A DNA stretch of 64,000 bases from positions 5,518,001 to 5,582,000 of the forward strand of contig NZ_CP109430.1 in assembly GCF_036250735.1 (NCBI RefSeq). The letters are read 5' to 3'. A program made the position numbers and the translations under genes. Shown piece by piece: positions 28,107 through 37,355 of the stretch. The stretch comes from Streptosporangium sp. NBC_01495. Its GTDB lineage: Bacteria; Actinomycetota; Actinomycetes; Streptosporangiales; Streptosporangiaceae. The notes beneath the pieces are model-generated. The model did no database searches and had not been told where the DNA came from. It saw only the letters and a list, made by a program, of their open reading frames with translations. The number at the start of each line of letters is the position of its first letter. Position 1 is the first letter of the stretch.

Positions 28107-28781
28107 TTGACCACCTACGTGTTGATACCCGGTGCCGCGGCCGACTCGTGGTACTGGCACCTGACGGCCGCCGAGCTGCGTGCGCGCGGCCATGACGTGG
28201 TCACGCCCGACCTGCCCTGCGACGACGACTCGGCCGGGCTCTCCGAGTACGCCGACGCGGTGGTCGACGCCGTCGGCGACCGTACCGGCCTCGTCGTGGT
28301 CGCCCACTCCTTCGGCGGGTTCACCGCGCCACTGGTGTGCCGGCGGGTGCCGGTCGAACTCCTCGTGCTGGTGACGGCCATGATCCCGGCACCGGGTGAG
28401 CCTCCGGGTGACTGGTGGGCCAACACCGGCTGGGAGCGGGCGAGGCGGGAGCGGGACGAGCACGACGGCCGGGCACCGGACGACGACACCGCCCTGTTCT
28501 TTCACGACGTCCCGCCCGAGCTGGCCGCCGAGGCCGTGAGGAGGGGCCGCGACCAGTCGTCCACCCCCTTCACCGACCCGTGGCCGCTCGCCGCCTGGCC
28601 GTCCGTGCCGACGGCGTTCCTCCTGTGCCGCGACGACCGCTATCTCCCCGCCGAGTTCATGCGCCGCCTCGTCAGGGAACGCCTGGGCATGGTCCCCGAG
28701 GAGATCGGCGGGGGCCACAACGTCGCTCTCAGCCGTCCCGGGGAACTCGCCGACCGGCTGGCGGCGTATCGCCGGAGGTGA
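28107..28781 (+). CDS. Alpha/beta hydrolase
   Basis: 224 residues, TTG start at 28107 behind GGAAGGA. Catalytic nucleophile in VVAHSFGGFT (Ser), acid in FLLCRDDRYLP (Asp) and His in GGGHNVALS. N-terminal VLIPGAAADSWYW provides the oxyanion hole. Resembles the AB hydrolase_6 group. Substrate unknown. Probably cotranscribed with the flavin/F420 protein. Confidence 0.87.
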   Translation: MTTYVLIPGAAADSWYWHLTAAELRARGHDVVTPDLPCDDDSAGLSEYADAVVDAVGDRTGLVVVAHSFGGFTAPLVCRRVPVELLVLVTAMIPAPGEPPGDWWANTGWERARRERDEHDGRAPDDDTALFFHDVPPELAAEAVRRGRDQSSTPFTDPWPLAAWPSVPTAFLLCRDDRYLPAEFMRRLVRERLGMVPEEIGGGHNVALSRPGELADRLAAYRRR

Positions 28782-28875
28782 GCCGTCCGGTCTCGCCGTG
28801 ACACCGGCGCGGCCCGGGCGCCCGATCACGCCGCGGCACGCCGGGCACGCGGCGAGGCGCTTCCTGAGCCGAGCA

Positions 28876-28918
28876 CCCGTGTACGTGACGACCGGCTACC
28901 CGTCGTCACGTACACGGG
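28876..28918. terminator. Bidirectional terminator between convergent genes
   Basis: Perfect 17-base arms (CCCGTGTACGTGACGAC and its complement) around 9 bases. It lies between the hydrolase stop (28781) and the TetR stop (28896), which is inside it. Confidence 0.8.
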
Positions 28919-29549
28919 CCGGCTGGGCGGGTGGCCCGGGATCCCGGACGCCCTCCAGGAGTGTCCTGGTCAGAGCGGCGGCGAACTCGTCGAGCGGCTG
29001 GGCGGCCGGGCCAAAGAGCGGCTGATCCCCGGCGAAGGATCTCATGAAGGCGCGATGGAAGCACGCCCCGAGGAACAGGACAGCCGCCGCTGCGGGGTCG
29101 GCGTCGGCGCGGACCCGCCCGGCGGCGCGTTGCCGGCCCAGGTAGGCGGTGAGCGCGTCGAGCGGCTTGTGCGGGCCCAGGTCGAGCCTGGCCAGCTCCT
29201 CACCGTGCCGCCGCAGCAGCACCGGATCGGAGAACAGGGAGGCGCCGATCGGGAAACTCGACGCGTAGAACGTCGCGGTCTGCCGGGCGATCTCGACCAG
29301 GGTCTCCTCGATGTCGTCCTCGTCTCTCGGCCCCCCGGTCTCCAGCTCGACGAGGAGGGGGGCAAACCGGGGCATCCGCTCCTTGAGGACGAACACGAAC
29401 AGCTCCGACTTGCTCTCGAAGTGCTTGTAGAGCGCGGCCTCCGAACATCCCGCCGCGCGGGCGATCGCCTTGGTGGTGGTATGGGCCAGGCCGATGGTCC
29501 GCATCAACTCGTCGGCGGCGTCCAGGATCCGGACCCGCGTCGGCTTCAT
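28896..29549 (-). CDS. TetR-family repressor
   Basis: 217 residues, ATG 29549 behind GAGGAG. HTH: ILDAADELMRTIGLAHTTTKAIARAAGCSEAALYKHFESKSELFVFVL. Divergent from an NmrA-like oxidoreductase gene; a partly palindromic operator lies between them at 29581-29617. Its stop codon is inside the shared terminator. Confidence 0.9.
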   Translation of the reverse strand: MKPTRVRILDAADELMRTIGLAHTTTKAIARAAGCSEAALYKHFESKSELFVFVLKERMPRFAPLLVELETGGPRDEDDIEETLVEIARQTATFYASSFPIGASLFSDPVLLRRHGEELARLDLGPHKPLDALTAYLGRQRAAGRVRADADPAAAAVLFLGACFHRAFMRSFAGDQPLFGPAAQPLDEFAAALTRTLLEGVRDPGPPAQPARVRDDG

Positions 29550-29580
29550 ACTGGGCGCTCCTCGGGGTTGACGAATGGTG

Positions 29581-29617
29581 GGTGAATACTCACTATAGTA
29601 GTTAGTAAGCATTCACC
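29581..29617. promoter_or_regulatory. Candidate operator of the TetR/NmrA pair
   Basis: GGTGAAT at the left and ATTCACC at the right frame an imperfect inverted repeat (GAATACTCACTA against TAGTTAGTAAGCATTC). It is AT-rich against the local background and sits between the two start codons, where a repressor would cover both promoters. Confidence 0.5.
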
Positions 29618-29640
29618 AACTTACAGGCGGGAGAGACGCC

Positions 29641-30282
29641 ATGAAGCTGACCGTCTGCGGAGCGACGGGCGGCACGGGGCGGGAGGTCGTGCGGCAGGCG
29701 CTGGAAGCGGGGCACGAGGTGACGGCGGTGGTGCGCGATTCCGCGCGGCTGCCGCAGGGCCTCGCCGACGTGCGGGTGGTGACCGCCGACCTGGCCGACC
29801 CCGAGTCGTTACGCTCCGCGATGGAGGGACGGGACGTCGTGATCTCGGGCATCGGCCCGCGCAGCAGGAAACTCGCCCGGGACGGCGTCGTCGCGCCGGC
29901 GACGCGGAGTGTCCTGTCCGTCATGGAGGTCTGCGGGGTGCGCCGCTTCGTCGCGGTGAGCGCGGCCCCGGTCGGCCCGTCGCCGCAGGGCGACTCCTTC
30001 CTCGACCGCAGGATCGTGACCCCGCTGGTGCAAAGGGCACTACGTGACGTCTACACCGATCTGAGGGCGATGGAGAAGATCATCTGCGGCAGCAGCACCG
30101 ACTGGACGGTCATGCGACCGCCCCGCCTGCTGGACAGGCCCCTCACCGGGAGATACCGGCTGGCCATCGGCGGCAACGTCCCCCGCGGGCGCACGATCGC
30201 CCGCTCCGACCTGGCCCACGCGATCCTCGCCCTGCTGGACAACCCCGCGACGGTGGGGCAGGTGGTCGGCGTCGCGTACTGA
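29641..30282 (+). CDS. NAD(P)H-binding NmrA/SDR-like protein
   Basis: 213 residues, ATG behind GGGAGA. Rossmann motif KLTVCGATGGTGREVVRQAL and atypical-SDR features (VVRDSARLPQ, DLADPESLRSAMEGRDVVISGIG, VRRFVAVSAAPVGPSPQGDSFLDR). Family members are NAD(P)H-dependent reductases or redox sensors. Likely repressed by the divergent TetR protein. Confidence 0.88.
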   Translation: MKLTVCGATGGTGREVVRQALEAGHEVTAVVRDSARLPQGLADVRVVTADLADPESLRSAMEGRDVVISGIGPRSRKLARDGVVAPATRSVLSVMEVCGVRRFVAVSAAPVGPSPQGDSFLDRRIVTPLVQRALRDVYTDLRAMEKIICGSSTDWTVMRPPRLLDRPLTGRYRLAIGGNVPRGRTIARSDLAHAILALLDNPATVGQVVGVAY

Positions 30283-30393
30283 ACCCCCGTGGCCCCGCCC
30301 CTCCGTGACACGGGCGCCGGGAGGGGCACCATCGGCCCCGGGCGTTCCTCGCACCCATCCGAACCTGACCTGACCAGACCATCCCGGGGGGGT

Positions 30394-30432
30394 GGCACCG
30401 GGTCCGGCGTCCAAGGCGCCGGACCCGGTGCC
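30394..30432. terminator. Bidirectional terminator before the PARG gene end
   Basis: Perfect 16-base arms (GGCACCGGGTCCGGCG and its complement) around TCCAAGG, directly adjoining the stop codon of the leftward PARG gene at 30433 and serving the convergent NmrA-like gene. It closes the whole leftward CRISPR-linked gene run. Confidence 0.8.
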
Positions 30433-31323
30433 CTAACCGGATCCGGGCTCGCCGGTGAGCGCCCGCGCGAACGCGTCGTGGGTGGGTGTTCCGGGGGCGT
30501 CGTCGAGCACGGCGAAGACCACCCGTTCGAAGCGCCCGCGGAAGGCTCCCGAGGGACCGAGGTGCGTGGCGAAGCAGGCCGCCACGAGCGCGGGCGAGTT
30601 GCGGAACACCCCGCACCCCCACGCGCCCAGCACGAGCCCGCGCAGCCCCAAGGCGGCGAAGAGGCTCAGAACCCGCCCCGAGCGCTCGAACAGCACCTCC
30701 GGCAGGCGGGCGCGCCGCTCGTCGCTCTCGTCCATGGCACCCGCGTTCGGCGCGGCCACGGTCAGGAACGAGACGGGGTACGGACGGGCGAGCAGGCCAC
30801 CCCGGTCGTCCCTGAACACCGGGACCGCGGGCGAGAAGATCGCGCGATCGCTGTAGAGCGGGTCACCCCGCCTCCGGTGGGAGGCATAGAAATCCGGCAC
30901 CTCGACCAGGCAGCGATAGAGCCCCGACGCGTACGCCAGGCTCTCCTCCTGCGCCTGGGTTCCCCTCAGGAAACCGCCCCCGGGATTCTTCGCCGAGGCG
31001 AAGTTCAGGCAGCCGACGGCCCCGGCCGCTCCGCCACCCCCGCGGTCACCGCCGTCTTCACCGGCCCTGTCACCCCTGCCGTCCTCGACCAGGCGGCGGG
31101 CGGCCGACAGGGAGGTCTCGTTGACGACCTCCACCGAGGTCGCGACGGCCGGAGACGCGGCGAGCGGGCCGGCCGGCTCGTCGGGCCCCCACGACCGCGT
31201 GCCCGCGACGGCCTCGGCGAGCTCTCCCGCGATGGACACCCGCCCCTCCGTGGGGTGGTCGTACCAGCCGCGCTCCAGGATCTCCACGGTCTGAGCGGCG
31301 AGCGCCCGGCGTGCTTGCGTCAT
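30433..31323 (-). CDS. TIGR02452-type poly(ADP-ribose) glycohydrolase
   Basis: 296 residues, ATG 31323 behind GGGAGGT. The bacterial PARG signature is complete: NFASAKNPGGGFLRGTQAQEES, with GGG at 115-117 and the catalytic Glu pair in QEE at 125-127. A macrodomain core follows (VSFLTVAAPNAGA, LRGLVLGAWGCGVFRNSP). The predicted reaction is removal of ADP-ribose chains or ADP-ribose from macromolecules. It is the last gene of a minus-strand run headed by the type III CRISPR operon, with a 95-base gap to the gene upstream, so a link to defence is possible; PARGs of this type also occur alone. Confidence 0.85.
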   Translation of the reverse strand: MTQARRALAAQTVEILERGWYDHPTEGRVSIAGELAEAVAGTRSWGPDEPAGPLAASPAVATSVEVVNETSLSAARRLVEDGRGDRAGEDGGDRGGGGAAGAVGCLNFASAKNPGGGFLRGTQAQEESLAYASGLYRCLVEVPDFYASHRRRGDPLYSDRAIFSPAVPVFRDDRGGLLARPYPVSFLTVAAPNAGAMDESDERRARLPEVLFERSGRVLSLFAALGLRGLVLGAWGCGVFRNSPALVAACFATHLGPSGAFRGRFERVVFAVLDDAPGTPTHDAFARALTGEPGSG

Positions 31324-31418
31324 CTTTACCTCCCGGTTTCCCGGGCACAAGTTATCCTCATTATGAGAAATTCTCAATACGAGAAAGACGTGGAAAGCAT
31401 CGGACGCCCCCGGTCTCC

Positions 31419-32507
31419 CTATCTCGGGTCTTCCGGTCCGGATCGCGAGTTCTCCGCCCCCGGCAACCGGTGGGCGACCCAGTCCTGGCCCGCGAGGGAG
31501 ACGAGCGAGACGAGCCTTCGTACGAACCTGTCAGCGGCCCGGGGATCGATTCCGAGGTCGCGGGCGGCACGGGCCACCAGCTCGGCACCGCCCGCCGGGA
31601 CGTCCGCGCAGATGCCGGCCAGCAACCCCCGGTGGCAGGCACCCCAGTTCGCCGAACGTTCACCGACGAGCAGCGTGGACAGGGTGCGGCGGGCGAGTTC
31701 CTTCTCCTCACCGAGGATGAGCAGGTCTTCGGGGTTGTGATCCAGCCCGGGGAAGAGTTCGGGAAAGAACTCCCCCTGTTCCAGATGGATGGTCACGTTG
31801 GCCATGAAGAAACCGGGCCGGAGCACGCGGAGGCGGTCCAGGGCGGCGCGGAGCGAGCGCCGCGCGGCGAGTGGGTCAAGGTGGTGGCGGTCGAGCAGGT
31901 CGGCGGGGATGTCGTAGGGGTCGCGGGCCCCGTTCCGCAGGCGGGTGATGGCGTCGGTCAGCAGCGCGAAAGACGTCTCGTCGTCGCGGAGTGGCCGCGC
32001 CCAGTCGGACTTCCCGAGGTCGCGCAGCGGCTGTGCGGAGGCCCCGCGTCCCATCGCGTCCTCACGGCAGGTTCGCGCCTCGATGTTCCGCAGGGGGTGA
32101 TGGACGAGTTGGGCACGAGCCGCGCGAACCCCAGTTGGTTCTCCGTGGCCGGGCCGCCGCCGGATCAGACGCGCCATGAGATCGATGTCGTTGACGGCCG
32201 CCTCCGGCGAGGTCACCCAACGGGCGACCGCGTCCATCTCGCGCACCGCCTCCCCCGCCCTCGTCCGGGGAGGCGTGCCCGCCAGGGCGTCGCGCAGCCT
32301 GGTGTATCCGCCAAGGAGGTGGTCGTCGATCGTCCGCTCGCACTCGTCGCACCAGCGCGTCCCGTCGGCTCCACTACAGGGTCTGCCACCGTGGCGGGCC
32401 CTGCGTAGCGGTCCGCCCGCGACGTCCCTCATCGCCGGGGAGACCAGCGAGAAGTAAGCGAGAAAAGCGACCGGCTCGGGTGCTGCGGCGACGGCGGCGA
32501 GGTTCAT
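31419..32507 (-). CDS. Unrecognised protein next to the type III CRISPR genes
   Basis: 362 residues from ATG 32507, chosen because GGAAGGA stands 7 bases before it; longer starts reach 32567. Mostly helical. Visible landmarks are a Cys pair WCDECERTIDDHL near residue 55, DPYDIPADLLDRHHLDPLAARRSLRAALDRL, and EEKELARRTLSTLLVGERSANWGACHRGLLAGI. No P-loop, nuclease or nucleotide-binding motif that I recognise. It follows the tandem-CARF gene by 164 bases and precedes the PARG gene, all on one strand. It could be an accessory CRISPR or ADP-ribosylation factor; function not assigned. Confidence 0.6.
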   Translation of the reverse strand: MNLAAVAAAPEPVAFLAYFSLVSPAMRDVAGGPLRRARHGGRPCSGADGTRWCDECERTIDDHLLGGYTRLRDALAGTPPRTRAGEAVREMDAVARWVTSPEAAVNDIDLMARLIRRRPGHGEPTGVRAARAQLVHHPLRNIEARTCREDAMGRGASAQPLRDLGKSDWARPLRDDETSFALLTDAITRLRNGARDPYDIPADLLDRHHLDPLAARRSLRAALDRLRVLRPGFFMANVTIHLEQGEFFPELFPGLDHNPEDLLILGEEKELARRTLSTLLVGERSANWGACHRGLLAGICADVPAGGAELVARAARDLGIDPRAADRFVRRLVSLVSLAGQDWVAHRLPGAENSRSGPEDPR

Positions 32508-32670
32508 TACGGCGTCCTTCCAAGGCATGACAGGAGAACGCGTCCGAATGGGACGGTCTCTCGACATCGGCCTCGAAGTCCGAGGCCCTCAGAAGGAGCG
32601 AAATGAATCGCTCAAGCTCGCAGGCGACAGCCGTTGAACGCAACCAGAGTGGCAGGAGGCATGATCAGCG

Positions 32671-34803
32671 TCAACCGCTTTCGCGATACGCTTGATTAAG
32701 TCCATTTATGACTGATTTGTAGTGCTTAATAAGCTCGTCATCGCCTCTACGCGTTCCGTCCAGCTCATCCGCGGCACCGCGGACCAGCTCCCGCACGTCA
32801 CCGCGATTGCCCCCCACCTGGCGGCGTCGTCCTCCACGATCCCGCTGATCGAGAGCGTGACCCTGCAGAGCGGCGTTCGCCAGCTTCGCGAGAGCGTCCA
32901 GTGCCGGATTCCCCGTACGCAGCTCCGTCCAGATCCGCCAGGTGAACAGCGCCGGACGGATCGCCTCCACCGCGAGGTAGGCGGCGAGTTCGCGATGCTC
33001 GCCGCACGCCTCGGCGACCAGCAGCAGGCGCCGCCTGGCGGCGGAGCAGCGCTCCTCCATCGTCCAGTCGTCCGGAGCCGGGCCGAAAAGCTCCACCTCA
33101 AGGGTCGCCAGACCGGGCAGTACCGCGCGCAGCAGGCCGGAACCGCGCTCGACCAGCCGGCGGGCCGTCCGCAGGTCCAGACGCCTGACGGCGCTCATCG
33201 CCAGCCCTGCCAGCACCCGGTCGGCACCGAGACGCGCCGCCACCGGCCGGCCGGTACGCAGCTGGGGGGCGGCACCCGGCACGCGGACCAGTTCCGTCAC
33301 CCAGAGCGGGCAGGCGGCGGTCAGCGACCACTCCACCCCAGCCGCGATCATGCCGTAGTTCGTCATCGGCGGCCCGGGATTGAGCACGAGAACAACCTCG
33401 TCGACATCGCGCGGGCTGCCCGACCCCGTACGACCGGTCGGCGGCGTCTCGGCCCGCAGCGCGGTGACGACGACATCGTGAATTGACCGCAGGTCACCCG
33501 AGACGCCCTCGATCACTCGCGCGTCCACCGACTCTCCGGAGGTCTCGGCCGCCCACCGGGCGAGCCGGTGTGCCCGCTCCCGTGTCTCCGCGCTGGCGAG
33601 CAGTCTGAGCCGCAGAGTCCCGTGGCGGGACAGCAACGCACGCCGTTCCCGCAGCCCGGCGAGAACCGTCTCCAATGCCGTCCGATCCTCGGCGTCCCTG
33701 CCTTCCCGATCCAGTCCGACAGCCAGCAGCCCCAGAACGTCACCGCTGCCCAGGACGGGCCATCCGGTTCTGCCGGTGGCGGCGACGAGTTGGAATCCGG
33801 GGTCGTCCTTCTCCCAGCGGTCGGCGGCCTCCAGCAAGGTCGGTGGCAGCGGCCCGGGCTCCAGACGCTCCGGCATCAGGTGTGCCCGGTGGGTGGAGGC
33901 GGCCGTGTAGAGGTCGGTCAGCGCGTCGTCCCTGACCATCCGGACACAGACGGCATCGGTGTCCGTCTGAATGACGCGAGCGGCCGCACGAATCCGGGCG
34001 GACACCCCGCCCTCTCCTCTCGCCCGGTTGCCGAGCGCGGCGACGAGTTCCTCGATCTCGCGTTCGGTGCGCGCCGTCAAGGCTCCCTCCTGTTTCCTCT
34101 CACGCTTGAACGAACCGCGGAGCTGTCCCGCGAACCAGGCGCGCAGCAGGCCGTAGTCGGCGGCCTCCCCCCGGCCGATCCGCTCGAACAGGGCGGCCTG
34201 CACGGTGGGCCATTCCTCGGTGAACTTGGCGATCTTCCCCGGCGCCGGACCGGGTATCTCGGAGGTACCGGAACGGTCCCGCAACCGTGCGGCGACCTCC
34301 AGGTTTCCGGCCTGCCGGGCGGCGAGCAGCTCCCAGAGCACCTGGTTGGCCGGGTCCACCTCGGCGAGACCGTCCCAGAACCGGTAGCGGAGCAGCCAGG
34401 CCGCCAGATGGGCGTCCATGTCGCGTGGCCTGTCCAGCGAGTACGGCCGGTCCGGGGTGTCGAGGTGAACGATCCGCGTGGGGCGCCGCGTCTCCAGCGC
34501 CGCGCACAGGGCTCCCACACTGAGCGCGAACGCGCCCGAACCACAGCTGATCAGGATGTCGTCGGGGTGGTGTTCCGCCAGCCACCGGCTCATGGCACCC
34601 GCGGCGTCCCTCAGCGCGGGGTCTCCGAGCCTGACCACCGAGACCGCGCCCGGCTCGAAACGGGCCCCGCACATCCCGGCCTCGGAGGTGAGCAGTCTCC
34701 GCATCGTGTCGGCGTGGTCGGCGAACGTCCCGCCTCCGGGCGCGCCGGGATTGATCGTCCCCAGCAGGACGAGCAGGGAGACCGGGGTGTCGGCCTCGGC
34801 CAA
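32671..34803 (-). CDS. Tandem CARF-like domain protein, candidate cOA-responsive effector
   Basis: 710 residues, probably from TTG 34803. Two Rossmann-like units have the CARF layout (strand, helix, strand, helix, strand-Gly loop-helix). Unit 1 is residues 8-150: VSLLVLLGTINPG, then PDDILISCGSGAFALSVGALCAAL (Gly loop 88-90). Unit 2 is residues 397-510: LRLRLLASAETRERAHRLARWAAE, VDARVIEGVSGDLRSIHDVV, then DEVVLVLNPGPPMTNYGMIAAGVEW (loop 475-483). Between them lies a helical, charged region (190-330). I see no HEPN RxxxxH, PD-ExK or TM segment, so the effector activity is open; it might also be a ring nuclease. It is 300 bases downstream of the type III complex genes. The CARF call is from pattern only. 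Confidence 0.6.
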   Translation of the reverse strand: MAEADTPVSLLVLLGTINPGAPGGGTFADHADTMRRLLTSEAGMCGARFEPGAVSVVRLGDPALRDAAGAMSRWLAEHHPDDILISCGSGAFALSVGALCAALETRRPTRIVHLDTPDRPYSLDRPRDMDAHLAAWLLRYRFWDGLAEVDPANQVLWELLAARQAGNLEVAARLRDRSGTSEIPGPAPGKIAKFTEEWPTVQAALFERIGRGEAADYGLLRAWFAGQLRGSFKRERKQEGALTARTEREIEELVAALGNRARGEGGVSARIRAAARVIQTDTDAVCVRMVRDDALTDLYTAASTHRAHLMPERLEPGPLPPTLLEAADRWEKDDPGFQLVAATGRTGWPVLGSGDVLGLLAVGLDREGRDAEDRTALETVLAGLRERRALLSRHGTLRLRLLASAETRERAHRLARWAAETSGESVDARVIEGVSGDLRSIHDVVVTALRAETPPTGRTGSGSPRDVDEVVLVLNPGPPMTNYGMIAAGVEWSLTAACPLWVTELVRVPGAAPQLRTGRPVAARLGADRVLAGLAMSAVRRLDLRTARRLVERGSGLLRAVLPGLATLEVELFGPAPDDWTMEERCSAARRRLLLVAEACGEHRELAAYLAVEAIRPALFTWRIWTELRTGNPALDALAKLANAALQGHALDQRDRGGRRRQVGGNRGDVRELVRGAADELDGTRRGDDELIKHYKSVINGLNQAYRESG

Positions 34804-35102
34804 GCCTTCAAAAATCTTGCGCAGAGGGCGACGGTCCTTGCCCGTCGCCCTCGGGTCACCCTCGAAAATCGCCGTGTCCGAACTCCATGGACCCGCGGTC
34901 TCCGGGTCGTCCGCGCGTATCCCGGCGAACCCCAGATCACCGCCGCCGACCGCATGGACGAGCAGCGTGCCCTCCGTCTTCTCCGGAACCGTGTTTCCCG
35001 GAACCGTCCTTTCCAGAATTGCGTCCTCCCGCTGCGACCGAAACGCGACCGACCGCGCCGACGGTAGCCCACGCCGGTGACATTCTCGGCGGAACAGCGG
35101 AA
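34804..35102 (-). other. Gap between complex genes and accessory genes, with hairpin
   Basis: 300 bases on a strand otherwise densely packed. At 34825-34851 AGGGCGACGG and its complement form a perfect 10-base stem with a 7-base loop, followed on the minus strand by CTGCGCAAGATTTTT. It could be a partial terminator or RNA-processing site setting lower expression of the accessory genes. No gene seen. Confidence 0.5.
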
Positions 35103-37355
35103 CTACCGTAACCTTCTGCCGTTTCCGCGCTCGTTTCCCCGCCCCTTTCCATCACGTCCGCGACGGGGAGAACCTGAGGGCGGTTTACGACCGCCCGCGT
35201 CGCCCTCTCCCTTTCTTGACGGGTAAACGCCGAGCGGCGCGGCAGGGTCCACCGGATAAGGCAGCGAGCGCCCACGTCCCGGAACGATCCTGTTGCTCTC
35301 CTGCTTCTCGTTCTCGGTGAACCACTCGTAGTTCCTGCCGCGCGGATCCGGCGGCCCGGGAACGCCCTCGCCCACCCATTCCGGTCGCGTGCGGGGATAG
35401 TGCACCGGGAGTTCCGGATCGCCGCGAGAGACCGCGAGCATCGCGTCGCGGACCGTGGACAGGGCGGGCGCACCGTCCACCATGCGGATGAACGTCTCGC
35501 GTACGCTGTCCAGGATCTTCGGGCCGTCGGTGTCCGGCAATGTCCCGGAGAGGTCGCGATAGTAGGCGGCGTAATCCGCTCCGGAGTGCAGCTCGGTGTT
35601 CTCCGCGTCGACGTCGAGCCGCACGCTGCCGAACCCGAGGGGCCGGCCGAGGCCGAGCCGGTGGAAGTGTCCCTGAGGCAGGGTGAGCAGCCAGGCGAGC
35701 GCTCCCAGCTCGTGGTCGTCGAGGTCGCGGACCTCCACGCTGAACCGGAAGGTCGTCTCGCGGCGCACCCAGCCGCCGATCGAACGGTTCTGCGTGTCGC
35801 GCTGCTCGGGGGCCGTCGTCAGGTAACGCTTCCCGTCGGGATCCGGATCGCCGCTGTCGTCGGGTGAGGTGCGGGACCGCCGGTATTCGCGGTAGTAGCC
35901 GCTGATGCGGACCTGTGCCGGGTCGAGTTTCCCCTGGCCTTCGCTCCAGTGCTGGCTCCGGTCCAGCCCGGCGTGGTGCCAGTACGCCTTCCGGCCGCGC
36001 AGTCCCTGGCCGGGCTGGTACAGCTTCTCCTTGGGCGTCCCATCCCTCACCGACAGGTCGGGCCTGACCGGAGACTCGGCGAGATAGAAGCGCCCCTGCT
36101 GGGGCTTGGGCCGGCCCAGGATCGCGAGCGGCAGGCCGTCGCCGCCGAACCGCTCCACGGCCCGCTCCGCGTCCTGCTCACAGGTGACGGGACCGATGCG
36201 CAGCCTGCCGCGGTAGGCGGCGGGACGTACGCCGGAGCCGTTGGGGGGAGCGACCCAGCCGAAGACCCGGTCCGCGGGGGAGAGCTCGCCGTAGGCGGGC
36301 GCCGGTGCCAGTGAGGGGTGCAGCAGCTCCGAGGGGGCGACGGGATATATGTCCCGCGGCACCAGGACCGGGTAGAGGCGGTCGACGCGGCCGTCAACGA
36401 GGCGGGCGTAGCAGAGCATTCCCCTTTTGAGCACCTGCCAGGTCTTGTCGTACAGGTGAGGACTCCAGGCGAGTTGCCCGGGACCGACGCCGACCCGCTC
36501 CCCCGGCCCGGCGACAGAACCGTCCGGACGCCGCCGCTCGTGCAGTTCCACGTCGTCGTGCACGTTCCCGTAGTCACGGATCAGGTCGTTCCACTGCTTC
36601 TCCAGCTCACTCCACGGTCTGGCCAGCGGGAGTTTCTCGGGTTCCCGGCCCGACTCCACGTAGAACAGGCGTTCTGAGGATTTGCCTTCGATGTTGGGAC
36701 CGGTGACATAGGCGATCCCCTCCACCAGCCGCTCTCCGTTCTCCGGAATCAGCCTTTCGGTGGTGCCTTTGTGGGCAAACCTGCCCACGCTGGTCGCTTT
36801 CCCCCGCTCGCTCCTGATCAGTGCCTGAATTCGTTCCAGGTGGCGGGGAGCCTCCTGGCCGTGACGTGGATAGAGGCTTTCTCCGGTTTTCGGGTCGTAC
36901 ATCTTGAGTGCCGCCTGCTGGAACCGGAACACCACTCCTCCCGCCCCGACGAGTACGGGAGTCATGCCCAGGGCGTAATCAGCACTGCGGCGGAATCCCA
37001 GCGGGGCGTCGTGGCTGTCGAAGACCCCGAACCGGGAGTTGGTGACAGCCTCGTAGGCGGCGCGCAGCATGCCCTTGACCGAAGTGGCGGGCAGGTGCGG
37101 CCGTCCGTCCCTGAGGCGGACGGGGTAAACCAGGTGACCGTCCGCGCCCTCGGCCGGCGGCGTCCCCCGTGCCGTGTCCAGGAGCAGCAGCGGCGTCTCG
37201 ACGGTGAGCGTGACGCCGACACGACCGGTCCAGCAGCCGGGACGCAGCCGGTCACGGGCGGGTGGCGGCCCGTCGCGAAGCGGCTCGGGCAGGCCGTCCC
37301 TGGGAAACGCCGGGACGAACGTGTAGGGGTTCAGGAATTTCGCGTCGCCGCTCAT
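35103..37355 (-). CDS. TIGR03986-family type III RAMP (Cas7 with insertion)
   Basis: 750 residues from ATG 37355, overlapping the csx19 stop by one base (TGATG). N-terminal FLNPYTFVPAF is the family mark. The first Cas7-like half has VTLTVETPLLLLDTARG, the LPATSVKGMLRAAYEAV loop-helix motif and LGFRR. A long insertion (about 200-480) follows, and the Gly-rich strand HRLGLGRPLGFGSVRLDV closes the RRM fold near 620. The tail is basic and low complexity (RGRDGKGRGNERGNGRRLR), suited to RNA contact. In III-Dv complexes the 'Cas7-insertion' subunit contributes to the backbone around the crRNA and to target RNA cleavage; Asp60-region residues (LLLLD) are candidates for the catalytic Asp. Confidence 0.85.
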   Translation of the reverse strand: MSGDAKFLNPYTFVPAFPRDGLPEPLRDGPPPARDRLRPGCWTGRVGVTLTVETPLLLLDTARGTPPAEGADGHLVYPVRLRDGRPHLPATSVKGMLRAAYEAVTNSRFGVFDSHDAPLGFRRSADYALGMTPVLVGAGGVVFRFQQAALKMYDPKTGESLYPRHGQEAPRHLERIQALIRSERGKATSVGRFAHKGTTERLIPENGERLVEGIAYVTGPNIEGKSSERLFYVESGREPEKLPLARPWSELEKQWNDLIRDYGNVHDDVELHERRRPDGSVAGPGERVGVGPGQLAWSPHLYDKTWQVLKRGMLCYARLVDGRVDRLYPVLVPRDIYPVAPSELLHPSLAPAPAYGELSPADRVFGWVAPPNGSGVRPAAYRGRLRIGPVTCEQDAERAVERFGGDGLPLAILGRPKPQQGRFYLAESPVRPDLSVRDGTPKEKLYQPGQGLRGRKAYWHHAGLDRSQHWSEGQGKLDPAQVRISGYYREYRRSRTSPDDSGDPDPDGKRYLTTAPEQRDTQNRSIGGWVRRETTFRFSVEVRDLDDHELGALAWLLTLPQGHFHRLGLGRPLGFGSVRLDVDAENTELHSGADYAAYYRDLSGTLPDTDGPKILDSVRETFIRMVDGAPALSTVRDAMLAVSRGDPELPVHYPRTRPEWVGEGVPGPPDPRGRNYEWFTENEKQESNRIVPGRGRSLPYPVDPAAPLGVYPSRKGEGDAGGRKPPSGSPRRGRDGKGRGNERGNGRRLR

